Translations under genes and position numbers: made by a program
Assembly (NCBI RefSeq): GCF_001662075.1
Contig: NZ_LYPL01000008.1
Location: 124,001 to 188,000 of the forward strand
DNA from: Rhizobium bangladeshense
GTDB lineage: Bacteria; Pseudomonadota; Alphaproteobacteria; Rhizobiales; Rhizobiaceae
Length of the DNA stretch: 64,000 bases
Direction of reading: 5' to 3'
In this document: piece after piece, positions 44,623 through 53,190 of the stretch
Layout of the letters: each line of letters begins with the position of its first letter
How positions within the stretch are numbered: position 1 is the first letter of the stretch
The notes under the pieces: generated by a model
Databases searched by the model: none
What the model was told of the DNA's origin: nothing
What the model saw: only the letters and a program-made list of their open reading frames with translations

Positions 44623-45662
44623 CGACCCGTGCGCTGGACGTCCTTGCCTGCGGGATGGTGACCGCCGTTGGTCTCGATGCGCCTTCGGCCTGTGCTGCCA
44701 TACGTTCGCGCATTGATGGATTTCAGGAAACCCGATTTCAGTCAGGCCCGGATGAGCCGATCATCGGCGCTCCGATCCCTTTGATCCCCGAAGTTGTGGG
44801 CGAGCAGCGTATGGCCTACATGGTTGCTGCCGCGATCCGAGAAAGTCTGGATCCCTTGTCCACCCCGCGTGCACAGGCCGCCCAGCTGGTACTTTGCCTT
44901 CCAGAGGAAGGCCGTTCCGGTTCACCGATCGAAGACAGCGTGCGGCTCGTCCGCCGAATTGGCGATCTCCTTGGGAATTCTGCCACCGGGCCCACGCGCG
45001 TGATCAGCGAAGGAAGGCCGGCAGGACATGCCGCCTTGCGAACGGCAGCGCGATTGTTGGCCGATCCGGATACAGACCACGTCGTCATCGCCGGTGTGGA
45101 TAGTTATCTCACAGCTGGAACGGTCACGCACTATCTGGCCGAGAATCGATTGCTGACGCCAGACAACGCCAATGGTTTCATTCCGGGCGAAGCCGCCGGC
45201 GCGATCCTCTGCGGCCGGGCGGGACAAGGCAATTTCCGACTCGCCGGGCTAGGTCTCAGTCGAGAACAGGCTTTCATCTACAACGGGCTCGATGCGGACG
45301 GGATGCATCTACCATTGCGTGGCGATGGCATGACGGCGGCCTATAGGGAGGCCCTGGCGGAATGCGGGATCGAAATGGCGGGGCTTGGCTATAGGATCGC
45401 AGATCTCATCGGTGAGCAATATTGGTTCAGACAATCGGCCCTTGCGTCGATCCGGCTGGTTCGCGGGGCCCACGACTTCCAGGATATCCGGTCTCCCGCC
45501 GAATCGCTCGGCAACGTGGGAGCCGCCGTCGTGCCGATCATGGTCGGAATGGCGATGACCGCAGCCGCCAAAAGCTATTCGGGCGGCAGCCCCGTCCTCA
45601 TCGAGGCATCCAACGACAGCGGTGCCTGCGGTGCTGCCATCTTCTCATTCAGGGTGCAGTGA
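44619..45662 (+). CDS. ketosynthase-fold protein without catalytic residues, T6SS effector cassette
   Basis: The 347-residue protein resembles beta-ketoacyl-ACP synthases (DHVVIAGVDSYLTAGTV, NGFIPGEAAGAILCGRAGQG, SLGNVGAAVVPIMV). The nucleophile elbow, normally T-A-C-S/T, reads SEGRPAGHAA (130-139) with no Cys. The first catalytic His region reads LIGEQYW, and the second reads SLGNVGAA with Asn299 in place of His. It therefore cannot condense acyl chains by the usual chemistry. It is coupled by ATGA to DUF2169 and by one base (TGATG) to the PAAR-like gene. A chaperone or assembly role for the effector is the best inference. Confidence 0.8.
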   Translation: MTTRALDVLACGMVTAVGLDAPSACAAIRSRIDGFQETRFQSGPDEPIIGAPIPLIPEVVGEQRMAYMVAAAIRESLDPLSTPRAQAAQLVLCLPEEGRSGSPIEDSVRLVRRIGDLLGNSATGPTRVISEGRPAGHAALRTAARLLADPDTDHVVIAGVDSYLTAGTVTHYLAENRLLTPDNANGFIPGEAAGAILCGRAGQGNFRLAGLGLSREQAFIYNGLDADGMHLPLRGDGMTAAYREALAECGIEMAGLGYRIADLIGEQYWFRQSALASIRLVRGAHDFQDIRSPAESLGNVGAAVVPIMVGMAMTAAAKSYSGGSPVLIEASNDSGACGAAIFSFRVQ

Positions 45663-46648
45663 TGGGAAATGTCTTTGCGAACGGATTGGAGATTTCGGGC
45701 AAGGACACCGATGGAAAGACCATTGCCGCATTCCCCGACACCTGTTTCACTCCGCCCCAGACGCCCGCTACGCCACCGGGCGTGCCCGTTCCCTATCCGA
45801 GCTTCGGCACCTCGAGCGATACCGACAAGGGCACGAGCACGGTCAAAATCGGCGGCCAGACGGTCAACATCAAGAACAAATCCTATCTGTCGAAGACAAC
45901 CGGCACAGAAGCCGGTTGCGCACCCAAGAAAAACCTCATCACCTCAAGGAATACAGGCAAGGAGTATTTCCACTCCTGGTCGAATGACGTGAAATTCGAT
46001 GGCGAGCCGGTCATTCGTTTCAGCGATATGGCGACCAATGACCACGCATCGCCACAGGCCGGTACGCCGCCTTGGCTTCATGTGCTCTCGGCAAATGTCG
46101 GAGGAATCACGTGCGGCACGCTGCTGCAGAAGATGAACCTACGTCTGCATCCGCACAACAAGAAAAATTGTCCGCAGGGATATCAGTCGGAACACTATGT
46201 TGGAAACGAATACTTCCAGCCCGATCGTGCTCATAATACCTCCTACGATCAGTGGAAGGATTACAGCGTGCGCACGGCACCATGTGTCTGCATCCGTTCG
46301 ATGAAGCACAAGAAGGGCGGCGGGTTCCAGGAAACCGGCAAAGGAAGCCGCAAGGACACTCCCCATGATACGAAGACGAAGGCGGTCAACGACTACAACG
46401 CAAAACTGGAAGCTCAGACAGGCAGGTCCCCCAAGTTACGGGGGGCTGTCGCCAAGGGAACTAAGTCGATCTCCGAACAACACAAGGAGTGCAAGAATTC
46501 GAGCCCTGCCACGCAAGAGAAGGTCGCGAAATGTCTAACCATGATATTTATGGCCTATATCCAGAGCGTCGTCGGTCCCCCTCCTCCCAAGAAATCAATG
46601 GAGGAACTTAATGAGATGCGGACGATGCGTCACAGGACAGTGGCATGA
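45662..46648 (+). CDS. PAAR-like (DUF4150) T6SS effector with C-terminal toxin-like domain
   Basis: The 328-residue protein has an N-terminal PAAR-like DUF4150 domain (residues 1-130): NVFANGLEISGKDTDGKTIA, FPDTCFTPPQ, PVPYPSFG and STVKIGGQTVNIKNKSYLSK, which tips the VgrG spike. Residues 150-328 do not match a family I can name. They are rich in Lys, Cys and His, with E177-H178, H191, C208/C210 and H235 as candidate metal or catalytic residues; the layout (EH, then APCVCI, then a later His) loosely recalls His-Me-finger nucleases. The next gene overlaps by 4 bp, as expected for its immunity gene. Confidence 0.8.
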   Translation: MGNVFANGLEISGKDTDGKTIAAFPDTCFTPPQTPATPPGVPVPYPSFGTSSDTDKGTSTVKIGGQTVNIKNKSYLSKTTGTEAGCAPKKNLITSRNTGKEYFHSWSNDVKFDGEPVIRFSDMATNDHASPQAGTPPWLHVLSANVGGITCGTLLQKMNLRLHPHNKKNCPQGYQSEHYVGNEYFQPDRAHNTSYDQWKDYSVRTAPCVCIRSMKHKKGGGFQETGKGSRKDTPHDTKTKAVNDYNAKLEAQTGRSPKLRGAVAKGTKSISEQHKECKNSSPATQEKVAKCLTMIFMAYIQSVVGPPPPKKSMEELNEMRTMRHRTVA

Positions 46649-47574
46649 CCGGGCGCAAGACAATAGACGATGTGCCTTCACAGGAAGTCTACCTGGAGGC
46701 AATGCGCGGCTATCACCTTGGCGGCACGCTTTTTGGCGTGTCGATTGAACTCAGCGATGAATATAGGGAGTGCGGCCGTTCCTATCTGCTGTTAGTGGAT
46801 TTCACTGGGCGGAGCGCCCGGTTTCATGTTCTCTTGCAGCTGGAAAACCAGATGTTGTCGCACATCAGCGGTTCGCAAGATGATCACGTGTTGCTGGAGG
46901 TCGGCGGCCTCACCCATTTCCTGCGCGGCAGATCGCACACCACCGCACGGGCGCCCGAGCCCTTCTTTCACAAGCTGTTCCGCCTGCCCGATGGAACACT
47001 CTTCACCTACGGCGAGGACGGCTGCGTGTGTCGTTTTGACGGCATTTCGTGGCAGCCGATGCAACCGCTGGTATCGTCATTCCTGAGAGCCATGCATGGG
47101 CCGTCGGCCGAGCTCCTTCATGTGGCGGGCAACAATGGTACTCTCCTCCATCTACAAGGGGACCGTTGGCGGCAGGTCCCCCTCGATTTCAACCGCTCAA
47201 TCGAAGCGATCCATGTCTCGCCCAACGGGACGGTCAGCATCGGCTGCGAAGACGGCATCTGCTTAGAGTACCGAGACAATCTGTTGAAAGAGATCAAGGC
47301 GCCCGATAGCGATTTCATGTCGATATGTGACTTCAAGGGGGCGCGGTTTTGGGGCGATAATGACTTCGGGGTTTTCGTCCAAGACAATCACGTCCTGAAA
47401 GAGTTCCGAGCCTTGAGCTTTGCCTATGCGATGCAGCCGTCGCCCGATTTGCTCGTCGTCACCGGATGGAAAGAGATCTTCGTGTTTGACGGAAATTCCT
47501 GGTCGGGGTTCGAATTTGGCTACGACGGACAGCTATATATTCAGGTCATCGACATGAGCAGGCGTTATCTCTGA
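46645..47574 (+). CDS. putative cognate immunity protein, beta-propeller-like
   Basis: The 309-residue protein has no signal peptide or membrane helix. It shows about five repeats of the type LPDGTLFTYGEDGCVCRFDG, ELLHVAGNNGTLLHLQGDRW and ISPNGTVSIGCEDG-like sequence, with small-residue turns and aromatic strand ends. This suggests a beta-propeller. Position directly after the effector with an ATGA overlap is the main argument for immunity. A cytoplasmic location fits a toxin acting on nucleic acid or another cytoplasmic target. I do not recognise the family by name. Confidence 0.6.
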   Translation: MTGRKTIDDVPSQEVYLEAMRGYHLGGTLFGVSIELSDEYRECGRSYLLLVDFTGRSARFHVLLQLENQMLSHISGSQDDHVLLEVGGLTHFLRGRSHTTARAPEPFFHKLFRLPDGTLFTYGEDGCVCRFDGISWQPMQPLVSSFLRAMHGPSAELLHVAGNNGTLLHLQGDRWRQVPLDFNRSIEAIHVSPNGTVSIGCEDGICLEYRDNLLKEIKAPDSDFMSICDFKGARFWGDNDFGVFVQDNHVLKEFRALSFAYAMQPSPDLLVVTGWKEIFVFDGNSWSGFEFGYDGQLYIQVIDMSRRYL

Positions 47575-47915
47575 GCGCTTGCGCCGTTGACGGTCAGATA
47601 TTCCCGGACCTTATCGAGGTCCAGTTCCTTCACAGGGATCAATCGTCTGGCGCTCAGCATCCGCACCACAAATAGCTCGCCCGCCTCGGGAAATTCCGCA
47701 TATCGCTCCTTGGCGATCTCCTGCCCTGCCTCCCCCGCCACCCGTAGCCCGTCCAGATGGGCCTCAAGCCGCTCGACCAGCCGAGCAAGCCGCTCCTCAT
47801 CCATGTCAGGATTTTCGTCCGGATGAAGCAAATGGTAGTCATAGACGGTCCACAAGAACGCCGCCATTTCGGCGTGTTGGCGGACGATTTCGCGAAGGAC
47901 GGGCGCGGCTGGCAT
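47565..47915 (-). pseudogene. TIGR02270-family T6SS-associated protein, N-terminal part only
   Basis: The 116-residue frame has the TIGR02270 opening (IVRQHAEMAAFLWTVYDYHL, RLEAHLDGLRVAGEAGQEIA). Family members are near 400 residues with HEAT-like repeats; here the protein stops just after the N-terminal domain. Its 3' end overlaps the immunity gene by 10 bp, so arrival of the cassette may have cut it. The ATG at 47915 overlaps the DUF6484 stop by one base. It could still be translated as a short protein. Confidence 0.6.
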
Positions 47916-48340
47916 TAGTTGAGGTTCACCGATCCACCACGGACGCGATTGGCTGCACTTGCGTGGCTCGTCACATAGGTGCCGCGGATTGTGATGTGCC
48001 CATCCTTTTCCATGATGATCGTCGCCTTGCCGCAACGGAGCTCGATCCGCTCTCCGGCTGTGATCTGCACACGCTCGCCGTCACGAACGACATTCGGCGT
48101 CGGCGCCCCGCGCGCCGGATCGACGATGCGCCCTACGATCAGCGGCCGAGACGGGTCCCCACCCTCGAAGAGCAACGCTACCTCAGCCCCGACCATGGCA
48201 GACGTGAGCTCTGCCAAGCTTTTCGCACGGAGCGCTGTCTCCTCGGGGTTGCCGGGAAAGACGACCAGTGGCACGCCTGCATCGAAACCCAGCAACAGCC
48301 CGATGACCACTCCCTCAATCCGCTCCAGAATGTCGGACAT
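47915..48340 (-). CDS. DUF6484 protein, VgrG-linked spike component
   Basis: The 141-residue protein has an OB-fold-like N-terminal part (EGVVIGLLLGFDAGVPLVVF, GAEVALLFEGGDPSRPLIVG) and a beta tail (RCGKATIIMEKDGHITIRGT). The tail resembles the end of the neighbouring VgrG (KCGSASIAMKKDGTISIEG). This suggests that it extends or caps the spike or evolved from a VgrG C-terminus. It is encoded 11 bp after vgrG on the same strand. Confidence 0.75.
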   Translation of the reverse strand: MSDILERIEGVVIGLLLGFDAGVPLVVFPGNPEETALRAKSLAELTSAMVGAEVALLFEGGDPSRPLIVGRIVDPARGAPTPNVVRDGERVQITAGERIELRCGKATIIMEKDGHITIRGTYVTSHASAANRVRGGSVNLN

Positions 48341-48351
48341 ATGACCCGTCC

Positions 48352-50658
48352 TCAGTTATGATTGATCTTGCTGCCCTTCCATGTGACCTCTCCCGAGGCC
48401 TTACCGTTGAATTTGCCCGAGGCGTTGATCGAAATGTCCTTGCCTTCGATCGAGATCGTGCCGTCCTTCTTCATCGCGATGCTTGCCGAGCCGCACTTGA
48501 TGACGACCGAGTCTCCCGCTTCGATCAGCAGGTCCTGACCGATCTTGATCGCTCCGTCTTCACCCACCTCGACAAGACTGCCCTTGGCGACTTTCACCGC
48601 CCTGCTTCCGCCGATCTCCGTCGAATCGTCATCGCCAATCTTGGCGTTACGCGCCTTGCCAATGCTGCTCGTCTGCCCACCGCCGATCGACACGCTCTGG
48701 TCGGAACCGATATTCCAGCTGTCGGAGGAGCCCACTTCGTGGCTCTGGCCGGCACCGACGCTGACGGAACGGGACGCGCCGATCGTGTTCGATTGCGTCG
48801 CGCCGACCGATCGTGTCTCCGGCCCGCCGACGGTATCGACGCGTGCCGCGCCAACCGTCACCGTCTGGACGATTGCGACAGTCTGGGTATGACTGGCACC
48901 GATGGTTTCCGTCGAGTTTGAGCCTATACTGATCGTCTCGTTGGCGCCGACCGTCAGAGATCGATTGACCCCCACCGTCTCGGTATCGTTCGATCCAATA
49001 TTGACGGTGCGGTCGACACCCACCTTGGTCGTCTTGTTGTTGCCGACATCCTCGTCGAGGTTCACGCCGACGGAGTGCTTGGCGTTGTTGTCGATGCGAT
49101 CCGACTGGTCGTGTTGGACGAGCTTGCTGCGATCGTGTTTGACCAGGAGGTTGTGGTCCTTCTGCGCCTGAAAATAGACCTCCTCCGATCCAGCCTTGTC
49201 TTCGAAACGAAATTCGTTCCAGCCACCCCCGCCAGGAGACGAATTCGTCTTCAACCCGGATTGGGTGGCATGTCCGGGCAGTTCGTAGGGCGGCATTTCC
49301 TTGCCGTTATAGACTCTGCCGGTGATGATCGGCCGGTCGGGATCACCCTCGAGAAAATCGACGATCACTTCCTGACCGATACGGGGGATCTGAATAAACC
49401 CCCAGCCCGCACCGCTCCAGGTCTGCGAGACGCGCACGAAACATGAACTGTTCTGGTCCTTCTTGCCGAGACGGTCCCAGTGGAACTGCACTTTCACGCG
49501 TGCATACTTGTCGGTGAAGATCTCTTCGCCCGCGGGGCCGACCACGGTCGCAGTCTGCGGCCCGCGCATGATCGGCCGGATCGTGTTGCGAGGCGGCCGA
49601 TAACTGATGGAGGTCGGAGCCACCTGGAATGTGGCTCGAAAGGTTTCTTCCTCTGCATGGGCCGCGGGCCGGTACCCCGGATCGAACAAACGATAGTCGG
49701 CGCGCAGCACGACATATTCCGCGTTCTGGTCCTTGCGCGGGAAATTCTCGAGCTTGAAAGTGCAGCCGGAAGCCAGACCCCGCACTGTGCCGCCGGCAGC
49801 GATCCGTTGATGCGCCGCCTGTATTTCCTCCCGCCGCACGACAGCCACTGCATCACCGCGACCGACCGTCAGATGCGCACCGGGATGGCGGTAATGTTCG
49901 CCCTGTGCCTCCGCGTGAGAGAAGGGTTGCGCCGATTGTGCCATGAGGTCGGCGCCGGGCTTGGTGAAGTCATAGTCCGTATGGGCGAAGGTGCCGGGAA
50001 GGACGGAACTGGTCGCGACCCAGTCTGTCATATATTCCTCATCCCGGCGCACGGGATCGCCCTCGGCCCGGAACTTGACGCTGCCATAGCCTGGTGCAGG
50101 CTTCAGCTTGTTCATGGCATCGGCAAGCACGAGTGTGTGTTCGCCCTCATCGTACTCGAAGAAATACATGATGCCTTCGTGCTCGAGCAGCCGCTGCACG
50201 AAGTCGAGATCGGTTTCGTCATATTGCACGCAGTATTCCCGAGCCTCGTAGGAACCCTGCAACCGCTTCTCGAATTTAGCCGCCTTGTATTTCGAGAATA
50301 TCTTCTCGACGATTTCGACGACGCTCATATTCTGGAAGATACGGCAATCGGTGCTGTTGCCGAGCAGCCAAAGCCAAGGTCGCACCTCCGCCTCGTAGTA
50401 AGCAAACCTCTCTTCGATGCGCGTCAGGCGAAAATCGGTGACCAGCCCGCTGAACCAGCGTTTCTTGTCTCCGCTTTCTCCTTCTACCGACAAGGGCTTT
50501 CCGAGCAACTTCAGTGCGTCGACATTCTCGTCGGAACTGATGAAGCCGATAGTGAACGCAAAACACCGGCTGACCTCATCACGGCCGATGAGATGCGTGA
50601 AGGTCAGCGCTTCGGATCCGAGCGGCGTCTGGACGGTTGTCTTGCGATCATCAGCCAT
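48352..50658 (-). CDS. tssI: T6SS spike protein VgrG (TssI)
   Basis: The 768-residue protein has the gp27-like N-terminal module (about 1-380: HLIGRDEVSRCFAFTIGFIS, YCVQYDETDLDFVQRLLEHE, GIMYFFEYDEGEHTLVLAD) and a gp5 OB-fold (VKVQFHWDRLGKKD, GFIQIPRIGQEVIVDFLEGD). A C-terminal beta-helix built of 8-residue repeats (542-709) follows, with a conserved tail. No extra effector domain is fused. It is the only vgrG in the window and is convergent with the effector cassette. Confidence 0.95.
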   Translation of the reverse strand: MADDRKTTVQTPLGSEALTFTHLIGRDEVSRCFAFTIGFISSDENVDALKLLGKPLSVEGESGDKKRWFSGLVTDFRLTRIEERFAYYEAEVRPWLWLLGNSTDCRIFQNMSVVEIVEKIFSKYKAAKFEKRLQGSYEAREYCVQYDETDLDFVQRLLEHEGIMYFFEYDEGEHTLVLADAMNKLKPAPGYGSVKFRAEGDPVRRDEEYMTDWVATSSVLPGTFAHTDYDFTKPGADLMAQSAQPFSHAEAQGEHYRHPGAHLTVGRGDAVAVVRREEIQAAHQRIAAGGTVRGLASGCTFKLENFPRKDQNAEYVVLRADYRLFDPGYRPAAHAEEETFRATFQVAPTSISYRPPRNTIRPIMRGPQTATVVGPAGEEIFTDKYARVKVQFHWDRLGKKDQNSSCFVRVSQTWSGAGWGFIQIPRIGQEVIVDFLEGDPDRPIITGRVYNGKEMPPYELPGHATQSGLKTNSSPGGGGWNEFRFEDKAGSEEVYFQAQKDHNLLVKHDRSKLVQHDQSDRIDNNAKHSVGVNLDEDVGNNKTTKVGVDRTVNIGSNDTETVGVNRSLTVGANETISIGSNSTETIGASHTQTVAIVQTVTVGAARVDTVGGPETRSVGATQSNTIGASRSVSVGAGQSHEVGSSDSWNIGSDQSVSIGGGQTSSIGKARNAKIGDDDSTEIGGSRAVKVAKGSLVEVGEDGAIKIGQDLLIEAGDSVVIKCGSASIAMKKDGTISIEGKDISINASGKFNGKASGEVTWKGSKINHN
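48532..49035 (-). repeat. 21 tandem 24-bp units encoding the VgrG beta-helix
   Basis: Residues 542-709 of VgrG divide into 21 units of eight residues with the pattern xxxx-V/I-G-x-x (KTTKVGVD, RTVNIGSN, DTETVGVN and so on). The DNA units are diverged at third positions, so the array is old rather than newly expanded. A trimeric gp5-type needle is the expected structure. Confidence 0.85.
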
Positions 50659-50849
50659 GCGGAGAATGCCCCTGTCTCGTGACGCCGGCGATCCTGATTG
50701 AGAAGCCTAGCACAAAGGCCCCTCGCCTCGGAAGTGACATCGACAGTGCAACAATCCGATGCCTGTCGCCTGGCCGTCCGGTCGACCGCAAGACACGCCC
50801 GAAAGGAGAGGATCGGTCTGACCTGCGCAATCGGGGCGGTGCGAAAATG

Positions 50850-53126
50850 TCATACGCGTGCGATCGATCCCCCGAGCCCTCGATCAGTCCTGACAGAGAA
50901 TGCGAGCTCTTCGATTGCCAGTGCCGCTTCCCGCGCCCCATTGGCAAAAACGATGCGGCTTGCTCGCGTGCGATGCTGGGCAAGAAAATCCTCCGACAGA
51001 GCGAGTTCGATTGCCTCATGCGCTCGTTCGGCATCCAGCGATCTCAAACATAGCCCCAATCCGGAGCTTTGCGCATAGGCTGCTCGTACGGCCTGCTCGT
51101 CCATCTCGGGCGCTTCATTCGGAACGAAGATTGCGGGCATGCCGCCATAAATACATTCGTGGAAGCTGTTGTAGCCGGCATTCGTGATCATCAGGTCGAC
51201 GGCGTTGAAATATCTGGCGATCGGGTAGATCGCCTTTTGCACGGTGCCCCCCATATGATCCTCTCGCTTCGGTGCGAGGGGATTGACCGCGTCGACGACC
51301 TGGACGCCATGCTTGAGCAGTCCGTTGATGATCGCCGGCCGCAGCCGGCTGACGTCGAAATTTCGTTCCGAACCGAGCTGCACCACCGCGACAAGACCGG
51401 CAGGATCGACACCGAGAGCCGATGCAGCTTCTGCCCGCGAGAGCCTGTCGTCATTGTCAACAAGGAGGATCGGCGAAACGCCGATCACGCCAGCGCGCAA
51501 TTGCGCGGTGATGCCGTGGTCTTCGTCCGCGGCGAACTCACCCGGCTCGATCACCATGTCGAACCGATGCTGCATCGATGGATCGAGGCTATGACGGGAA
51601 GCCCACATCCCGCGGCGGATCCAGACCCAGTTCAGATCGGGACGGGCGGCCAGCACTTTCAGCAGGCCAGGATAGGGATGGTTGCTGTCGAAGACAACGC
51701 TGTTGATGGCAAACACCTCCACGGCGTTCAGCAATTCCTGTGCGAAGACCTCGTTCCAGCTATCGTCCGTCACACCGATCTTCGGGGCGGACGGTATGTA
51801 GTCGACCGGGTGCCCACGTGCCTCGATAATCGAAGATCCGGCCGACATTGTCAGGAAAACGGGCTCCATGTCAGGCGACATGCGCTCGGCGATTGCCATC
51901 AATCGCGTGATATGGCCAAGGCCTATGCCGTTTGTCGCGACAAACAGGACGCGGCGCCGTCCCATCAGCGACCGTTGCGATCTTCGCGGCCCGGAACGGA
52001 CCGATGAGTGTCCGCTCGACTCGCAGAACGCGTCAGCGCCAACCGCCTTGCCGACCGTGGCAAGCGCAGCAGGCGAGCAAAGCCCGAGTTCGTCATAGAG
52101 CGCACGCATTCTTTCCGGGTATCGGCTTTTCGAAAACTTCTTCTCGACCAATGTGCGCGCGGCTGCCGACTGAGCGCTGAAGGCCTCGGGAGAGGCGAGA
52201 AATCTCTCCAGAACGCCGGCTGTTTCCTCGGGCCGGCAATAGACCGCACCGTCTTCGAAAAGGTCACGAAACGATGGGTCCAAGATGGTCACAAGCCCGC
52301 TCGCCATCGCTTCCGCAATGCCAATGCCAAAAGCCTCAACCCATCGCCGGCTGTGAAAGAACACATAGAAATCAAGCTTGTTCAGAAACTGAGGCACACC
52401 GCTGTTCGAGTAGGGCAAGATGTTCCAGTTGGATCCAATCAAAGGCAAGATTTGTTCTGGCACACCGCCCATGACCTTGATCTGGACATTACCAAGATCG
52501 GGATAGGCCGCGCGCAATTCAGCCTCGGTATCCGGCCATTTCAGGAGATCGCGACGTGAATGTCTGCCGATAACCGCACGTTCGCGCGGCGGCGGCACGG
52601 TCCTGATCGGCCACTCGTCAAGGTCGATCAGATTGAAAAGATCATGACGCAAGAGCTCAGGTCTGCCGGCGATGATGTCTTCGAATTGATTGCGCACCTT
52701 GGGGCCGACCGGTGCGAAGATGACGGGCGCCCCGAACAGTCTCTCCAAATTTCGTTTCACCACGTCGAAATTATATTGCGCATTGCCGGCTCCGTCGAAG
52801 GGCGGATGCTGGACCGCAAGGAGGACGACCTTCGATCTGACGCGCAGCGGCCGTATCGGCATGTGCGCGAACGCCAGGGGATTATGCGCGAAAAGAATGT
52901 CGCACTCGACTGCCTCCTCGCCCGTCAGCCACGGCACTTCCTGACGCTCAAGAACGTCGAGAAGACGTTCCTCGAACCGTCTGGAACGGATGTCGGAAAC
53001 GCCGAGAAATGGAATCAGAGCCGTCGAGAGGCCAAATTGCCGAGCGGACTGGATCTCGATCCGCACCGCCGATGAGGAGCCGCCATAAAATCGAGGATCG
53101 GCTGCATGGACAATATCAAAATGCAT
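50850..53126 (-). CDS. two-domain glycosyltransferase (GT4-like plus MurG/GT28-like)
   Basis: The 758-residue cytoplasmic protein fuses two GT-B enzymes. Residues 1-348 look like a GT4 transferase with the donor-site motif VEAFGIGIAEAMASGL. After a linker (350-388), residues 389-758 resemble MurG/UGT-type transferases (VLFVATNGIGLGHITRLMAI and ITNAGYNSFHECIYGGMPAI). It lies between vgrG and a small lipoprotein gene on the minus strand. Substrates are unknown; two sequential sugar transfers onto one acceptor are possible. Confidence 0.8.
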   Translation of the reverse strand: MHFDIVHAADPRFYGGSSSAVRIEIQSARQFGLSTALIPFLGVSDIRSRRFEERLLDVLERQEVPWLTGEEAVECDILFAHNPLAFAHMPIRPLRVRSKVVLLAVQHPPFDGAGNAQYNFDVVKRNLERLFGAPVIFAPVGPKVRNQFEDIIAGRPELLRHDLFNLIDLDEWPIRTVPPPRERAVIGRHSRRDLLKWPDTEAELRAAYPDLGNVQIKVMGGVPEQILPLIGSNWNILPYSNSGVPQFLNKLDFYVFFHSRRWVEAFGIGIAEAMASGLVTILDPSFRDLFEDGAVYCRPEETAGVLERFLASPEAFSAQSAAARTLVEKKFSKSRYPERMRALYDELGLCSPAALATVGKAVGADAFCESSGHSSVRSGPRRSQRSLMGRRRVLFVATNGIGLGHITRLMAIAERMSPDMEPVFLTMSAGSSIIEARGHPVDYIPSAPKIGVTDDSWNEVFAQELLNAVEVFAINSVVFDSNHPYPGLLKVLAARPDLNWVWIRRGMWASRHSLDPSMQHRFDMVIEPGEFAADEDHGITAQLRAGVIGVSPILLVDNDDRLSRAEAASALGVDPAGLVAVVQLGSERNFDVSRLRPAIINGLLKHGVQVVDAVNPLAPKREDHMGGTVQKAIYPIARYFNAVDLMITNAGYNSFHECIYGGMPAIFVPNEAPEMDEQAVRAAYAQSSGLGLCLRSLDAERAHEAIELALSEDFLAQHRTRASRIVFANGAREAALAIEELAFSVRTDRGLGGSIARV

Positions 53127-53190
53127 TCGAAAGCCAGATTGGGTCTATCAATGTTACCAGAGTCAATTCTCAGTTGTCAGGCCTGTTGCT

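Noticed and set aside
43510..46648. Ketosynthase-like gene as part of a fatty-acid or polyketide pathway
   Set aside because: It lacks all three catalytic residues and no acyl carrier, ketoreductase or acyltransferase genes are nearby; the neighbours are all T6SS.
48532..49035. Regular 24-bp repeats that could be taken for a CRISPR or satellite array
   Set aside because: The periodicity is a coding pattern for the VgrG beta-helix with diverged units and no spacers.
49480..50682. 400-codon plus-strand open frame opposite vgrG
   Set aside because: VgrG is certain on the minus strand; the plus reading is a high-GC shadow.
51069..52007. 312-codon plus-strand open frame opposite the double glycosyltransferase
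   Set aside because: The minus strand carries clear glycosyltransferase motifs throughout; the plus frame has none.
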